Shown here: positions 48,601 to 60,967 of the stretch, in pieces
Layout of the letters: each line of letters opens with the position of its first letter
How positions within the stretch are numbered: the first letter of the stretch is position 1
Assembly (NCBI GenBank): GCA_024734555.1
Contig: JANPWX010020199.1
Location: 3,604,762-3,668,761 of the forward strand
Origin: Trochalopteron elliotii
Taxonomy: Eukaryota; Chordata; Aves; Passeriformes; Leiothrichidae
Direction: 5' to 3'
Length of the DNA stretch: 64,000 nucleotides
Position numbers and translations under genes: made by a program
Notes under the pieces: generated by a model
Told to the model about the DNA's origin: nothing
Seen by the model: only the letters and a program-made list of their open reading frames with translations
Databases searched by the model: none

Positions 48601-49865
48601 TAGCCTTGGTCAAAATGATATCTCCTTCCCTCATAGCTACTGAGGAATAGTCTTCAGACACAGGCATGGATCCAGTCCAGCTAGTTGAAGGAAAGTTTGA
48701 CTTAATATTACATAAAATATGTTTACACTGATGTAAAGGGACAATAACAAGGAGTTTGGACAATGCTGAAGTAACATTTTCAGTTTTCTGAGAGAAGAGT
48801 TGTGATTTCTTATGGGAACAACAAGCTCTAGAATTTAGTTTCAATTTCAAAGTCAACATTTCCAAAATGTTCCACACAGCAGAGACCCACCTTAATTAAC
48901 TCCATTCCACTACCAGTTCCTGAAAAAAAATATATATCCCTAAAGCATACTGACCCACCACAATAGTTTAAAAACAGTGACGTATTTTAAAGCACAGTTA
49001 TTTGAACGTCTCTGTTGATCAGCAGACTCTATTTGCACATTTCTTCCATTTCTCTTTGTATGTAAGTGATTTGTTTTCACTGTGAACAAGATTAGAGCTT
49101 GCTAATATGTACTGTAGCTTGCAGGTTCACTGGGAAGTATTTATTTCTTAATCATGTATCTCTTAAATTAATTGTTTGGGATGATCAAAGGCTCAGCAGG
49201 TGGTGGGGATGATTTTGAAACCACAAAATTGATGTTATCTTTCTGATTGACATCCTATTTGTGCGGCATATATTTCCTGTTTGTCAGGAATGTAAAGCCT
49301 GAACATTGAGTAATAATATCTAGTAATATTTTGGAAAGGGAAACCATTGGCTGACTGCATTTTAACAAGATGAAAAAATCTTCTGATTCCCTTCTGTCAG
49401 GTTTGAAACAGAAGTTGAGCACATGTAGCCCAACCTTTCCTGAGAGAAAGAAAAACTAGCTACAAGGCACCTGCTGCTGCTTTTTTCTGCTTGCCTGAAG
49501 CCACAATCCCTCTCTTAGTATCACTCTTTAAAACAACCAAGCATGTGAGCTTTTAGAAATATGTAAAATAATTATCACAATAAAATAAAACAACACAGGT
49601 TGTTTAAGACAGGTTTGAAGCACAACTGGAATAAAAGCCTGTCTTGAGATCATCTTCGTCTCACCTATCTCAAGCTGCATTTCTCTCCTCCATTTTGGGA
49701 TCAGGTTTTTCAAGATCAGAGCCCTTCTCCTTACAAGAATAATTCCAGCCTCCAGAGGAGAGTCAAGATGCAACCATTCCAGCTCCTCTGTGAAGCACTA
49801 AAAATTCTGGCAGTTTTCTTTCTTTGTTTCCCAGAAGCTCAGCCAGTTCAGGACACACTTCACTT

Positions 49866-49950
49866 CTTTTTTTTCCCATTGTTTTTTGGGGTTTTTCCCC
49901 AAGTTATTTTCTCTCTCTCTTTCTTACTTTTTTCTTTTTTTTTTTTTTTT
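49866..49950. repeat. T-rich / (CT)n low-complexity tract
   Basis: Runs of T with a short CTCTCTCT segment at about 49.91 kb, ending in a run of about 18 T. Confidence 0.85.
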
Positions 49951-51353
49951 AGAATAAAACCTTAGCTAAGCGCTGTTGCATCCCATGTTCAGTATGAAAA
50001 AACATATATGTAATTTTTATTATTTTGCAATAGGAAATCATGAGATACATTTGTGAGATTAAAAGGAAATGAAATAAAGTAGCTAAATAGTCTGAGTGAA
50101 GAAAAAGAGAAAGCAGAACTGGAAACTAAATGAACCTAGTGTTTGTCAGCCTATTCTTTTAGATAAGAAGCCTCTTTAGGGAGAAACCTTCCCATAATAA
50201 TCGCTTTGACCTCTTTTTCTTAGTAAAAATTTTGCTTTCACTTAGAAATACACATTGCCGTTGTTAAAAGCAGAATAAGCCATCCCAGGGCGTGTACAGA
50301 TCTATAGGTACAAACACTGAAGAAGAAAAAAACCAAAAATTTCCAAGATGCTGTATCTTCTCCCATGGCATGGAAAGATGAACAAAAGGAATACACTCCA
50401 AGCCATGGGGGAACTAGGTCCTGCAAACACTCTTCCTCTCCTCTTCATCCTGCCAGTCTTCAGTGGTGTGTTTTGTCTGCCACCAGCTCCATTCCCTGCA
50501 TACAAGGGATGGTTGCCAACTGGGGTTCCCTAAGGAACTTCAAGTGCTGTTAACTGGATTAGGTGTGGGAGACATTTAGGGGCATCGTGGAGACAGTTGA
50601 GGTGTACAGGAAGGCTACACAGTTTTCAGAATTGTGCTCCCCATGTCCTCCTAAGAACAGCTGATGAAAAGTGATGCACACATTGAAAAATTTGACTTGT
50701 GCCTTTCGGACAAAAAGGTGTACATATGTTATAGTACCTGCCCTCTAAATGACACCTTTTGCTTTATAAATCAAAGCCATAGAAGAAATAACAATGCTAT
50801 CTCCCTTACGGGTTATTACAGCTCCTAACCAGCATCCCAAATTAACTCAGTAGAAGCTGTTGTACCTTTATCTGGGCCTAACAAAGAAAAGGTGCTAAGA
50901 AACAACACCTTCTATATCATCTTGTGTGAATATTTTAGGTACACTTTAATTAGAACTGTGGTTTTTAAGACTTCTAAGATTCTTCTCTATGCTTTTCCAG
51001 TAAAATACACATGACAATACTTATGTTTAAAATATCAGCTCCAAAAAGCTCAGCACTGGTTGCTGGATATTACTTCAGTCTCCATTTATCATAACAAGCA
51101 AACAACCCCTCCAACAAGATCTGCTGTATGCTAATGCAAGGGTTAGAAACCATTTGTTTCTGGGTAGGAATGCTATTTTTTTTTTTTCAGCAGAACATAA
51201 ACTCATTTCTTACTTACAGAAAATTCAGTAGGAAATGCACAAAAGCCTGGACAGTTATCACAGTCAGTCATCTCTGTTTTGTGTATGTACACATCTAGGT
51301 TTGCAGGATGCCATGCTCCAAAACTGGCTCCTGAAAACTTTTTGAGGTGTACA

Positions 51354-51455
51354 GGCAAACTGCTATTTAAAATCAGCCCAGAGTGGCAAACTGAGGGCAA
51401 ACTCTTATTTAAAAATAACAAAGGCAAACTGGGAATTAAAATCAGCTCAGGGTGG
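51354..51455 (+). repeat. Diverged direct repeat, 33-base unit
   Basis: Two 33-base units (51354-51386 and 51423-51455) match at 28 of 33 positions by my count. Both begin GGCAAACTG and contain TTAAAATCAG. A third partial GGCAAACT-TTATTTAAAA copy lies between them. Some 700 bases separate this from the recognisable provirus. Confidence 0.65.
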
Positions 51456-52129
51456 TACTCTCCAATGGTGTTTAGTCATGCTCAGGCCATTCCTCACCAT
51501 TTCTGTTGTCTCTTAGAAAACCTCTCAATGAGGAAAATCAGAAAGGAGGAAGAAGACGCTTAAATCAACACATATCACAAAAATTATGGGGTAGTGGAAA
51601 AATCTTTGTATGGTTCTTTGGTAAAAATATTTGGTGTGGTCTCTTAAGAGTCAGAGGGCCCAAAAAGTCATTAAATAAATTTAATTGCAATGCCTGCACT
51701 GGGACTCTCACACTTAAACCATACCATTATTTGTGCATGGAAGAATGCACCAGGCACTAGGAGTTCTGGCCAGCATTTGGGGTCATGGAAGTTGGACAAT
51801 GCAAGTGAAGGATGACCTGGATACCTGAGAGCAGTGGTAAGCTGCAGAGAGACACAAAAACCGATACGTACCCCACACAGTTATAGATGGTTTGGAACAA
51901 AAAGAAGCATATTGAATATTGCCAGCAGGATGCTGAAATACCAGGTTGCTCAACTGGGCCAGGACACTGTTGAGCATAAGAGAACCGCTGCTTTAAATCC
52001 AAGCCATGTTTTTTCCAGGCTTCAGAAGAGGCCCAGAGACATTTGTGCCATGACTGCTTGGTAACCACTGAACAAGTGTGTTTTGGCAGACCAGATCTCA
52101 AGAGCAATCCCATCCAGGACCCAGAACTT

Positions 52130-53280
52130 GGCTAGGTATGCAATGGGAGCCTCAACCAAGGTAATAGAAGCCCAGGCTTTACTTTGTAACACATCAGCAT
52201 CAAAAGTAGAATTAATGGCTTTACCTAGAAATCACTGAAGGAAAAAAGGTAAATGTGTGAACTGATTTAAAGTATGTTTTTGGAATAATACCTGTGCATG
52301 GAGCCATATGAAAGAAATGGCAATTTTTTTGGCACAGAATTCTTTTATTAAGCCCAAAAAAGAAATCAGTCAACTACTAAAGAAAGTGAAAAAACTGAAA
52401 GTGGTTGTGATGCCCTTATAAAACCTATCAGTTTGGGGACTCCCCAGTTAAAACAGGGAATCAATTACCTGACAAAACAGCTAAAGAGTTTGCCAGAAGA
52501 TGTATCCTTGTACTAATACCTAACAAATAGTTGAATGTCCTAGAACAAAAGCCAAATCAGGACAGGCAGTTAGCCCCACCACTGAAAATGGAAAATCCCA
52601 GCAGGTGATTGGTAAACTAATGTGGGCAAGTAACTGTACCTCCAAAGTAATGTGCAAGATAGCAGAACTAAAACATCAAGAAACACATTAAGCAGTACAG
52701 AATAGAGTAACTAGTTTACAAAGGAATATTGTAAGCATGAAGATGACAGAAATCAGTTGAAAAATTTATTGTTTTGCTTATTGAAAAATAAGCAATTTGT
52801 TTTGCAAAATAATCTCAAGGAAAGAAGTTTGCCTCCAGGGCTAGTAAAACAGAGTAATTCACCAGGTGATTATTGGCAAATTGATTTTGCAGAACTGCCC
52901 AAGCAGAATGGGGACTGGCACATTTTGATATTTTTGTACTTTTTCTAGATGGCCGGAAACTTTCCCATGTCACACCAACTAGACAAGAGAAGCCTCAAAA
53001 TTTTACTGAAATTAATATAATAGTGTAAAAATTAACTCTTTTAAGTTTTAAAAAGTACATCGTTATCAACAAGTGGTTGAGACTACACTCGCATGTGCCA
53101 CCTTTCCCACGAGGAGATAAGGTTTGCTTCAGAACCAGGGGTTTTGGACCAATCCAGAAGTGAAAGGGACTACATCAGGTCCCCTTGGTAACTTAAACCA
53201 CACTCAAGGTGGAAGTAATTGAGCTCTGAGTTCATCACATATGGGCAAAAGCAACAGCACATTAAACAGCAGAAACCAGA
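52130..53280 (+). pseudogene. Decayed retroviral pol remnant (RNase H and integrase), gammaretrovirus-like
   Basis: Plus-strand similarity to the 3' half of a gammaretrovirus-type pol, in pieces and several frames. About 52190-52420 resembles the RNase H domain; frames there include SKVELMALP and a later piece with VHGAI. It contains at least one frameshift and several TGA stops. About 52560-52760 covers the linker and integrase zinc-binding start, with an HQETH (H-x3-H) pair but no clear matching cysteine pair. A 63-codon open frame at 52757-52948 holds the start of the integrase core, LPPGLVKQ and WQIDFAELPK, with the first catalytic-type Asp at residue 43. Most of the remaining core, which should supply the other two acidic residues, is absent. 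About 53100-53260 resembles the integrase C-terminal domain (FPRGDKVCFR). The copy cannot encode an active enzyme. It runs directly into env remnants and the LTR. Confidence 0.85.
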
Positions 53281-53970
53281 CTGACTAACGCCACAGAGTT
53301 TTTATGTATATATGTAAATCCTATTGGTTTAGGTAATAGGATATAATTTCTGGGAGGATAATATTTTTAGGATCTAGATGAAAATGATATATAACTAGAT
53401 ATTTATAACAATAGAAACAGTATTTGTAATTTCTGAGAAGGGGAATGCAGTCTTAAAGTTAGTGCAAGATTTTGGCAGATGACAGAATGTAATTTCTATA
53501 ACAGCTTGTTTGCCAACACCAACCTTTGCAGAAAATCCAGTTCCGTGGGGAACTTCAGTTGACAATTTGATAAAAATTTGGGGACACATGCAATTTTACA
53601 AAACAGATTAACTTTTGTCTTATTACTGTTACATGAACATGGAGTATGTGGTTACTTCAATTTAAACAACGATGTTAGTTGTGTGCACATTCCAAATGTG
53701 ACTACTAAATTAGATTATCAGATAGGATAAAAATCTATTGCTGCATGTAGCAGAGAATTAAAGACAGGATTAGAAAGTAACTAGTTAAATAAAATATTTA
53801 AAGAATTTGTATTTTCTCTACCTGGTTGGCTGACCTCACTTTTGCAAAATATACTTATGATCGTACTAATAATTGTGATACTTGCCTTAAGAACTTATAT
53901 GATATTAGTAAAAAAAAAAAAAAGCAAAGTGAGGCTTATGAAGCCTTGCAAAGAAGACGAGTTTCACAAG
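53281..53970 (+). pseudogene. Decayed retroviral env remnant (transmembrane subunit)
   Basis: Downstream of the pol remnant, the plus strand shows pieces of a gammaretrovirus-like envelope transmembrane subunit. A short ectodomain segment near 53.63-53.72 kb carries EHGVCGYFNL and a second Cys shortly after, followed by stops. LPGWLTSLLQ near 53.82 kb leads into a hydrophobic membrane-spanning segment (NILMIVLIIVILAL, about 53845-53890). A Lys-rich cytoplasmic tail follows, its lysines encoded by a run of about 13 A (53911-53923). The surface subunit and most of the ectodomain are unrecognisable or deleted, since only about 350 bases separate the integrase end from the ectodomain piece. Stops in several frames make it a dead gene. 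The order pol-env-polypurine tract-LTR is normal for a provirus. Confidence 0.82.
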
Positions 53971-53973
53971 CTT

Positions 53974-53985
53974 CAAGGGGAGGAA
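53974..53985 (+). promoter_or_regulatory. Polypurine tract of the provirus
   Basis: CAAGGGGAGGAA immediately before a TGTTATCAG LTR start. A purine run at this place primes plus-strand DNA synthesis in retroviruses, and its position fixes the LTR left edge. Confidence 0.8.
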
Positions 53986-54455
53986 TGTTATCAGATGATA
54001 AATTACCTGCACCTGGTGAGCTAACACAATGTTTGTTCTCCAAAACCAGTGTTCTATGGACCTGCACAATGCTCATTGTGTAGGCAGATCTGGAAGCTCA
54101 CAAGCCCTAATGCCCTACCAGCTTGAGTATGGTCAGCTGTAACACTGACCATGAGGGATCAACAGAGACATGCCAGGACAGAAGAAAGCATGCATAAAGG
54201 GGAGGGAAAATATTAATGACTTCAGGGAAATTATTATCATATTATATTTAGTCTGGGAAAATCAATGGACATGTATGTAGAATACAGTATATAGACAGAA
54301 ACTTCCCTGTATTTGGCATGTCAGATTTGGGAAGAGCTATTCCCCCATGCATCTGTCTGAATAAGGAATACCTGCTTCTTAATGTTACATCGGTGTTAAG
54401 GAGTTTTTTATTTTGCCAAATTTTTGGTAGCAGCTTAAATAAACACCTGATATCA
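53986..54455 (+). mobile_element. 3' LTR of the gammaretrovirus-like provirus
   Basis: It begins TGTTATCAG right after the polypurine tract. A TATATA element at 54288-54293 and a GAATAAGG poly(A)-signal variant at 54359-54366 are spaced about 70 bases apart, as in class I ERV LTRs. The right end is probably at CTGATATCA (54447-54455), which mirrors the TGTTATCAG start in 8 of 9 positions. An alternative is the TTGGTAGCA near 54432. I did not find a matching 5' LTR upstream in the window, so the 5' half of the provirus was probably lost. Confidence 0.75.
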
Positions 54456-54480
54456 CAATTTTATGCTTATACAACAAGTC

Positions 54481-54513
<33 letters not shown>

Positions 54514-56474
54514 TTTTAAAAATCCTACCACAACCAACACCATCTAATCATCCAGACATCCTGAAACAAAATCGTATTTGCTGAGAATTTGCAAGGCTTA
54601 TGAGGTGATTAGTTACTGAAGAGATAAGCCTCAAACTAGGAAGCCATTCCTGTTTCTGGGAAAATTCCAAAGACTAAGATCTAGTAGAAACAACTCAACT
54701 GCTCAAATGGCTTTTGGAACATATCAAGAAAGTTAATCACGCTATAGCTTGAGTGCCCTCCTTTGTGCAAATATTACATTTAAGCTCCATCATGAATTAT
54801 TAAACTGCCTTATAATGGCTGTGATCAATCTTCTACCAGCTAATCACTTTCAAGCCATACCTCCTCACTGAACATATTATTTTAAGAATGGCTTCTCCTT
54901 GTATCCTATCCCATCACTAAAATCTGTGAACCAAACAACCTCCCAACTTTAGGAGCTTTGTGTAAATATTAGTCTGTTCTCATAGCAAAACCTGCTATTT
55001 TCTTCTGAACTATAGGCTGTGCTTCAGCAAATTCAGCTAATGGCTCTCAGTGCAAAAAGCAGTACTGAAACCTGTCATGTAAAAGACACTCTGGTTTGTG
55101 GCAGTGCCTGTGATGGCAGCGTAACCATTGTGTCAAGTCCTTCAAACCAAAAATGTAAAACAATTTGACAAACTTTGACCCTCCAACCCTAAGGCTGACT
55201 GCACTTCTCTATTTTTCCTTACTGTATTTAATTCCCTTTTTGCTTTTCTCAGCTCTAGGCACAATGATTGACGTATCTTACTGCTCATAGTATTATTTGA
55301 CCACAAAGCTGTCTCATGACTCTTTTCAGACATCCAGCAAAGTTCCCTCTCATAATGATCCCTGTCTGATTTTCCAGAAGAGACAGCTCGCTCATTAAAA
55401 GCCTGGAAAATCAAAGATTTCTATGGCTGGTGGGGATGTTCAGAGCCTTCCATCAGTGGCTATGAGAGCCTATAGCTGCTGTGGGACCCATAGAACCAAA
55501 ATCTGGTGTGAGTTGTATGAGCTACACCTGATAGGAACTTTCCACAGTAGAAACAGAGCCATCACCCAGGAGGGCACTAGCCAGTGTTTTGTTCTGTGAA
55601 AATATTTCCAATTACTTCAAGAGACTTTGGTTCAGTCCTTGACTCCAAGCTTCTAGACATTTATCTTTTCAATGGGTTTAGGGCTTTAGTGTGGTTGACA
55701 TATGGATTTGGTGGTTTTTGTTCTTTTGTTTTAAGGAGGTAGCTTCTATTAAAAATATTTTTGTTGACTTTTTTTAATATAATATTTTTATTGTACAGAA
55801 AAACATCATGTCACAGTGGGAAAACATATTATATGTTCAGGCTTATTAGCAATACTTATTATTTCAAAAGGTATGATTGGCTGATTTTTAAGCTAAAGGC
55901 ACAAATGTGCTCTGTTTTTTCAAAACTTTAGATTAGGAGAACCAAAGAATAGTGAACCGGATGCTGAAAAGTCAGTCTTACTGTTAGTACTCATAAGCAG
56001 CAGTATGTATGCAAAAAATAGTGTAATTATGTATAAATAAATAAAACCTGAAGTGAAATGGATTACATCAATAGCATTATAATAAGGACAATATTTGAAA
56101 CTCGAAAAGAGAGGGCACATCCTTTTTTACTGAAAGGTCTTAAGAGTTTAGAGAGATGAGGGACAGTGGTCAAGGAGGAAAAAGGAAGGAGAAGTATTCC
56201 CTGTGTTTCTCAGTGGGGAAATGAGGCAGAAATGGCTTGGAATAGGCAACAGTAGAACAGTAAGACATTGATTCCATGTCTTTTAGGTCATTTTGCACAA
56301 GGTCTGGCTCAGGCCTGCTGCATGAATTCTGTTTCATGAATTCACGTTGCATTTCACACTCATTCATGACAAAGGATGTTCAGTGCTGGGAAGGAGGGAA
56401 AGAACTGTTGGTTTGATATATTGAGAGTCCTTAAAAATGTGGTCTCTGCTCTCAAAAGATAAAAGAATTTTCTT
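54456..56474. other. Unassigned AT-rich DNA
   Basis: No gene recognised. A trinucleotide microsatellite lies at the left end. The open frames are under 95 codons and unremarkable. Confidence 0.5.
54481..54513. repeat. (AAT)n microsatellite
   Basis: Eleven uninterrupted AAT units about 25 bases beyond the right end of the 3' LTR. Confidence 0.97.
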
Positions 56475-57100
56475 AGAATCATAGAGCTGCAATAGAATAT
56501 GCTGAGTTGAAAGGGGCTCACAAGGATCATTGAAGCCCAGCTCCTGACCCTGCACCAGACACTCAAAAATCACAATTTGTGCCCAAGAATATTTTTGAAA
56601 TTCTTCTTGAACTCTGTCAAGCTTGATGCTGTGACCATTTCCCTGGGGAGCATGTTCCAGTGCCCAACCATTCTCTGGGTGAAAACGCTTTTTCTGAAGT
56701 CCAACCTAAACTTCCCACAACAAAGCTTCAGACCATTTCCTCAAGTCCTGTAACTGGTCATGAGAGTGAAGAGATCAGTGTCAGTCCATCCTCTTCTCCT
56801 CACAAGGAAGTTGCTTGGAGACTGCAATGAGGTCTCCCCCCTCAGTCTCCTCTTCTCCAGGCTGAACAGACCAAATTACATCAGCCATTCCTCATTCAGC
56901 TTTCCCTCCAGACCCTTCATCATCCTCGTGGCTCTCATTTGGATGCTCTCCAATGGTGGAATGTCTTTTTTTAATACTGTGATGCCCAAAACTGCCCCCA
57001 GCACTGGAGGTGAGGCTGTCCCAGCTCAGAGCAGAGTGGGACAATCCCCTCCCTTGCCTGGCTGGTGATCCCAGCTCTGATGCTCTCCAGACAGTCATGA
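56475..57100 (-). mobile_element. CR1 LINE, 5'-truncated, antisense
   Basis: Minus-strand CR1 copy. The plus-strand left edge AGAATCATAGAGCTGC with GGGGCTCACAAGGATCATTG is the reverse complement of the CR1 3' end. Proceeding right it matches the 7.4-8.0 kb antisense copy almost feature by feature: CTTGAACTCTGTCAAGCTTG, CTCCTCTTCTCCAGGCTGAAC, CCCTTCATCATCCTC, then the GC-rich GGGACAATCCCCTCCCTTGCC segment. It stops near 57.1 kb, earlier in ORF2 than the 7.4 kb copy does. Frames are broken throughout. The close match suggests the same CR1 subfamily as the 7.4 kb and 23.3 kb copies. Confidence 0.93.
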
Positions 57101-57512
57101 AAAGGCAGAGCCTCCTCTAAGCAGGGTGCTCGTGTTTTTTGCCAACTCCTGAAGTGATTATGTTATCAGTCGTGGTAACATTAACATAATTTGCTGACTC
57201 TTGAGAAATCTCTGACTTCATTGATAGCTAAATCTAGTCCTAAACATGGAAAACCAATCCTGAGTGAACTCAGTAGAGTAATGTACCAGATATTTTGCCT
57301 TTCTTTTGCTTGTTTTCCTTAGGAACCAAACCCTCAAGAGTCTCTGCAGGCAGAAATGATTAGTGTTCTATTCTTAGGACGAATGGAGTCAAACAGACAA
57401 AGAATAAGGTTTCACAGAGTTTGACAAAAGTGTTTATCTTGACCTATACATAATGTGCCTCCTTAAAAGATGAAATTACTTTGTAAGTTCTGCTTAAATA
57501 AATTTATTATCT

Positions 57513-57542
57513 AAAATTATATTATATAAAATTATATTATAT
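57513..57542. repeat. Exact tandem duplication of a 15-base AT unit
   Basis: AAAATTATATTATAT occurs twice head to tail without mismatch. Confidence 0.9.
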
Positions 57543-57964
57543 TCGTTCAATTCATTAAGAAATGTATGTTGTGGGGAATTTATAGAGACACTTGTGACAG
57601 TCAAACTTGGCTGGAAAATAGCTGCCATACTCATCCCATCACATTATGACATGGTTATCATTTTAGCATAGAAATGGTAAACAGATATCAGTAAAAACAT
57701 TGCACAGTAATCTAAAACACCAACATGGTAAATAAGTCTTCCGGTCCATTTTTACTTTGTTAACTTATCAGCATAAATAAAGAAAGAGTGCCCAAAATGT
57801 ATGTATTTCATTTGACTTAAATTTGCCATTTTTTTAGTTTTGTACTGTAAATTCTGGAGTACAAACCCTATTCATATTTTCTATTCAAATCCAAGAAAGA
57901 TAATTTCCCTGAGCAATGTCAATTGGTTTCTTTTCCAAACAAGCTGAACACTTCACATGAATTA

Positions 57965-57996
57965 CATATATATATATATGTATATATATATATATT
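57965..57996. repeat. (TA)n microsatellite, interrupted
   Basis: An AT dinucleotide array of about 16 units interrupted once by a G (ATATGTATAT). Confidence 0.93.
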
Positions 57997-60936
57997 AATT
58001 TACCTTGTGGTGATCCATGCTATTGACATTAATATTCATATACTGAAGTTACAATAAATAGTTTGCTGCAGTATATCTGTATTCTGTTGAATCAGAAGTA
58101 TGGTCTTTCTCCAGCCCAACTTACCAGAAAAAAAAAAAGCTAAGCAAACTGTAGTGAACAGAGGGGAAAAAAAGTAACTGCTACCCAGCTTGCCCTACCA
58201 CCAACTTGAAAGAAAAATGGACCAGGTAGAAAGTTTAACAGGAAATAGTAAGGAAGGAATAAAATAGTCCAGCCCAAATAAATGAGTAGCAGCAGGCACT
58301 GGGGGCAATGACTGAGACACGCCAGTGGCTCTCCTTTGGGATGAATTTCTACAACTGAAGAGTCTCATGCAAGAAATATCTGCCTTGGGGCTACATCTGA
58401 ATGAGCCCAAGGATGGTGAGTATGTTGGCCCCAGCTGACCAGAGCAGCTTCCTGCAGTTCAGAAGTGGCATCAAATAAAAACTCTTAGTGCCCTTGGGTA
58501 GAAAGATCTTCCAGCTTAATGGTTGGCCTTGGCATTCAAAAACTTTTCTGCCTGTCTTCTCTGCTTTCAAGGATTTCCTTTTGCTGCACTGGAAGACCTT
58601 GCTCCCACTGGAATCTATGGTAAAATTCTTACTGGCTCTGATGGGAGCGGGATCAATATGGCAATTCTTCTGTCTCTGGCACACAATACAGATCCTCTTC
58701 TATATAATATCTTCTATATCTGCACTCATTGATAACCCTTCTCAAGGAAGGCACTTGCAGAGGAAAATATCTTGTTTCTGAATAACAAAATTAGTTTCAA
58801 ATCAGCCTCCTAATTTTAGAATGGTTTGTGGCTTTTTTCCTTTCCTGAATGATTTGGTGACATGAAACCATATTTTGGAAGGTGGGAGTAGGCAAGTCCT
58901 CATTTCTGTGTATTTGCTCTTATGCCTCTCTATATGCCCTTATGAATTTCCCTTTTATTGAAACCCTTTCAGGTTCTTAACCATTCAGTTTGGCCTATCT
59001 GTGTGAATCACAGCATCATTATCATTCCTCATTCTCCTTTTAAAGGCTAGTGATTTTTGCATACCTTACTGGTTGTTTTTCTGTTGTTGTCCTGGTGGGT
59101 TTCTCTGAAGTCGCTTAGTCGCAGAGGCAGATACTGAGGAGACTAACTCCACTTTTACACCAAATCCTGTTGAAATCAAATGACAATTAGCTGTTTGCAT
59201 ATCTCTTTTTTTTTTTTGGATCAGGTCCTTATCTCAAATTATGAGAAATATTAGGCTCTTTCCCCACATACTGACTGGCATGCTTCACATCAGGTGTTAA
59301 AAAAAATTCATGTGTCTTATGGGAAAGAGGATAAAGGATGATTTAGGATGTTATTGGCGTAGTTTCAGGCATAGTATGGTCACAACCCTTCAGAGAGGAA
59401 CAAAACAAAAAAAACCAGTGAATTGTCAGGTGTCTTTTCTACCCATCAAGCAAAGCCTCTTTCAGGTAGGAAATATCCATGTGGCCCTGAGAGATATTCT
59501 AGGGTGGGAAAAAAACACATTCTCTATGCTCTTGCTTCCTTATTCCATGTATCATGCTCCTGAATAATTGTGACGATCAGGCAAGAGCCAAGGGACAGGG
59601 AAGCCAGCCCTCCACTCCCCAAAATACTACCTGGCTCTGGGCAAGACAAAGGAAAGTATGCCTGCTTCATCAGACCACAATCATCTTCATTTTCCCCACC
59701 TGCAAGCCTCTGAGGCCTTGAACCTCAGAACACGTTTGCCTTTTGGCTAATCACTAGCTTCAATACTCTGTCAGTTTTACAGCTCTGTGCTGTGCAATAA
59801 TCTCAGGCAATTAAGCATAAATCTATCATAGTAGGGGTTGTTTTAGTAGGGAAATACTTAGTAAAAAGAAATAATGGTATGGGGCACAGTAAAAAAACCC
59901 AGTTTCAAGACTACATATTTAGTAAATTTAGTAATTTTTGACTCAATACAGAAAAGCATGACTGAGAGTAGCAGCTATAAAGAAAATTCAGACAGCCTTT
60001 GTGAGCAAATGACAATGCTGTTGCCTTTGGGAGCAATGTGTCCACCTTTCAAAGCCTTACCTTTGTACACAGTGATCTTCATAAAACATGTATTTCTCCT
60101 GCTACTTTTCTGCACAGTCAGGTTATAACCTCTGTGTTGTTTCTACATGGAGGTGGTTCCTTGTGCAATAAGGTGCAATCAGACGTGAGCCATGCTGTCA
60201 GAGGTGACCCCTAAACGGGGAGAGTGAAAGCAAAGGTCGTGCACTCTGTGTCTCCCATCCACCCAGACAGGGAGGCAAAGAAACACAGTCAGAGTTTGGG
60301 CCTTCTATACTTAGTTCCAGGGCAGCCTTGCTATCTGCATGCCACTACTGGGAGATGGGATTGCATTAGTCTAGCCTTCTCCATGTGACTTCTTCCATCA
60401 TCCATGTTTGTAAGAAGTCTGGAATAGGTAAATAGGAAAACCAGCAAAACATACTCACTCAAAGGGATGGTATGACACTAGTTGTGACATTGCTCCTGCA
60501 AGGAATATTGACTATTCACAAACAAGTTGATTGATCCCGGCTAGCTTTCTGCCCAGCTCTCTTTTGGCTGCTAAAGAACATGTGTCAGGGAGACACTAAG
60601 TTCAGCAGGATGAGCTGCACCAGCTGGGTACAGGCCTCTCTGCACAAGCATATCAAGAGTCTTTGCAACACCTGTGAAGGCCAGGGTCTGCTACTGTGGG
60701 GAGACCTTTATGTGGGATTTGCAAAGAGAAGGAGAGTCTCGCCCTTGTCCCTCAGTCCTGGCAACTGCAAGGCTGGAAACCAGACAAGGAGGGCTTCCTG
60801 GGGAGCAAGGGGGCTGCTCCTGTGCTTCACATCTAAATGGCAATAGCAGCGTGACGCAAGGGAACCTGAAAATAAATGGGAAGTTGGGCGAGAGCGAACA
60901 CAGATCCGACCAATATGATTAATGCTATGTTCTCAG

Positions 60937-60942
60937 TTTATT
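60937..60942 (-). terminator. Poly(A) signal of the 60.9 kb LTR
   Basis: TTTATT on the plus strand is AATAAA on the minus strand, in GGAATAAACTGAG. It lies just downstream of the LTR TATA box. Confidence 0.65.
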
Positions 60943-60959
60943 CCAGCTAAAATGGCAGG

Positions 60960-60967
60960 TTATATAC
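60960..60967 (-). promoter_or_regulatory. TATA box of the 60.9 kb LTR
   Basis: GTATATAA on the minus strand, with the expected start site near 60.93 kb. If active, transcription would run leftward towards 60 kb. Confidence 0.6.

Larger units (their letters stand above)
45516..52129. other. Unassigned DNA with T-rich tracts and a small GC-rich patch
   Basis: No gene recognised. It includes a GC-rich hairpin near 48.2 kb, a T/G-rich tract near 48.5 kb, a T-rich tract near 49.9 kb, and a diverged direct repeat at 51354-51455. The part from about 51.5 kb on may already belong to the provirus that becomes recognisable at 52.1 kb, but I could not identify gag or protease similarity there. Confidence 0.5.
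57101..60851. other. Unassigned DNA
   Basis: No gene recognised. It contains a 15-base tandem duplication near 57.5 kb and a (TA)n array near 57.97 kb. Plus and minus frames of about 97 codons overlap at 58.4-58.8 kb without recognisable content. Confidence 0.5.

Noticed and set aside
48362..48877. Longest open frame in the window (171 codons, minus strand)
   Set aside because: Its Lys/Thr/Gln-rich middle is the translation of the T/G-rich low-complexity tract. It has no recognisable domain, and both ends fall in ordinary non-coding sequence.
58391..58781. Overlapping 97-codon frames on both strands as a processed pseudogene
   Set aside because: Neither translation resembles a known protein, and there is no A-tail or target duplication.
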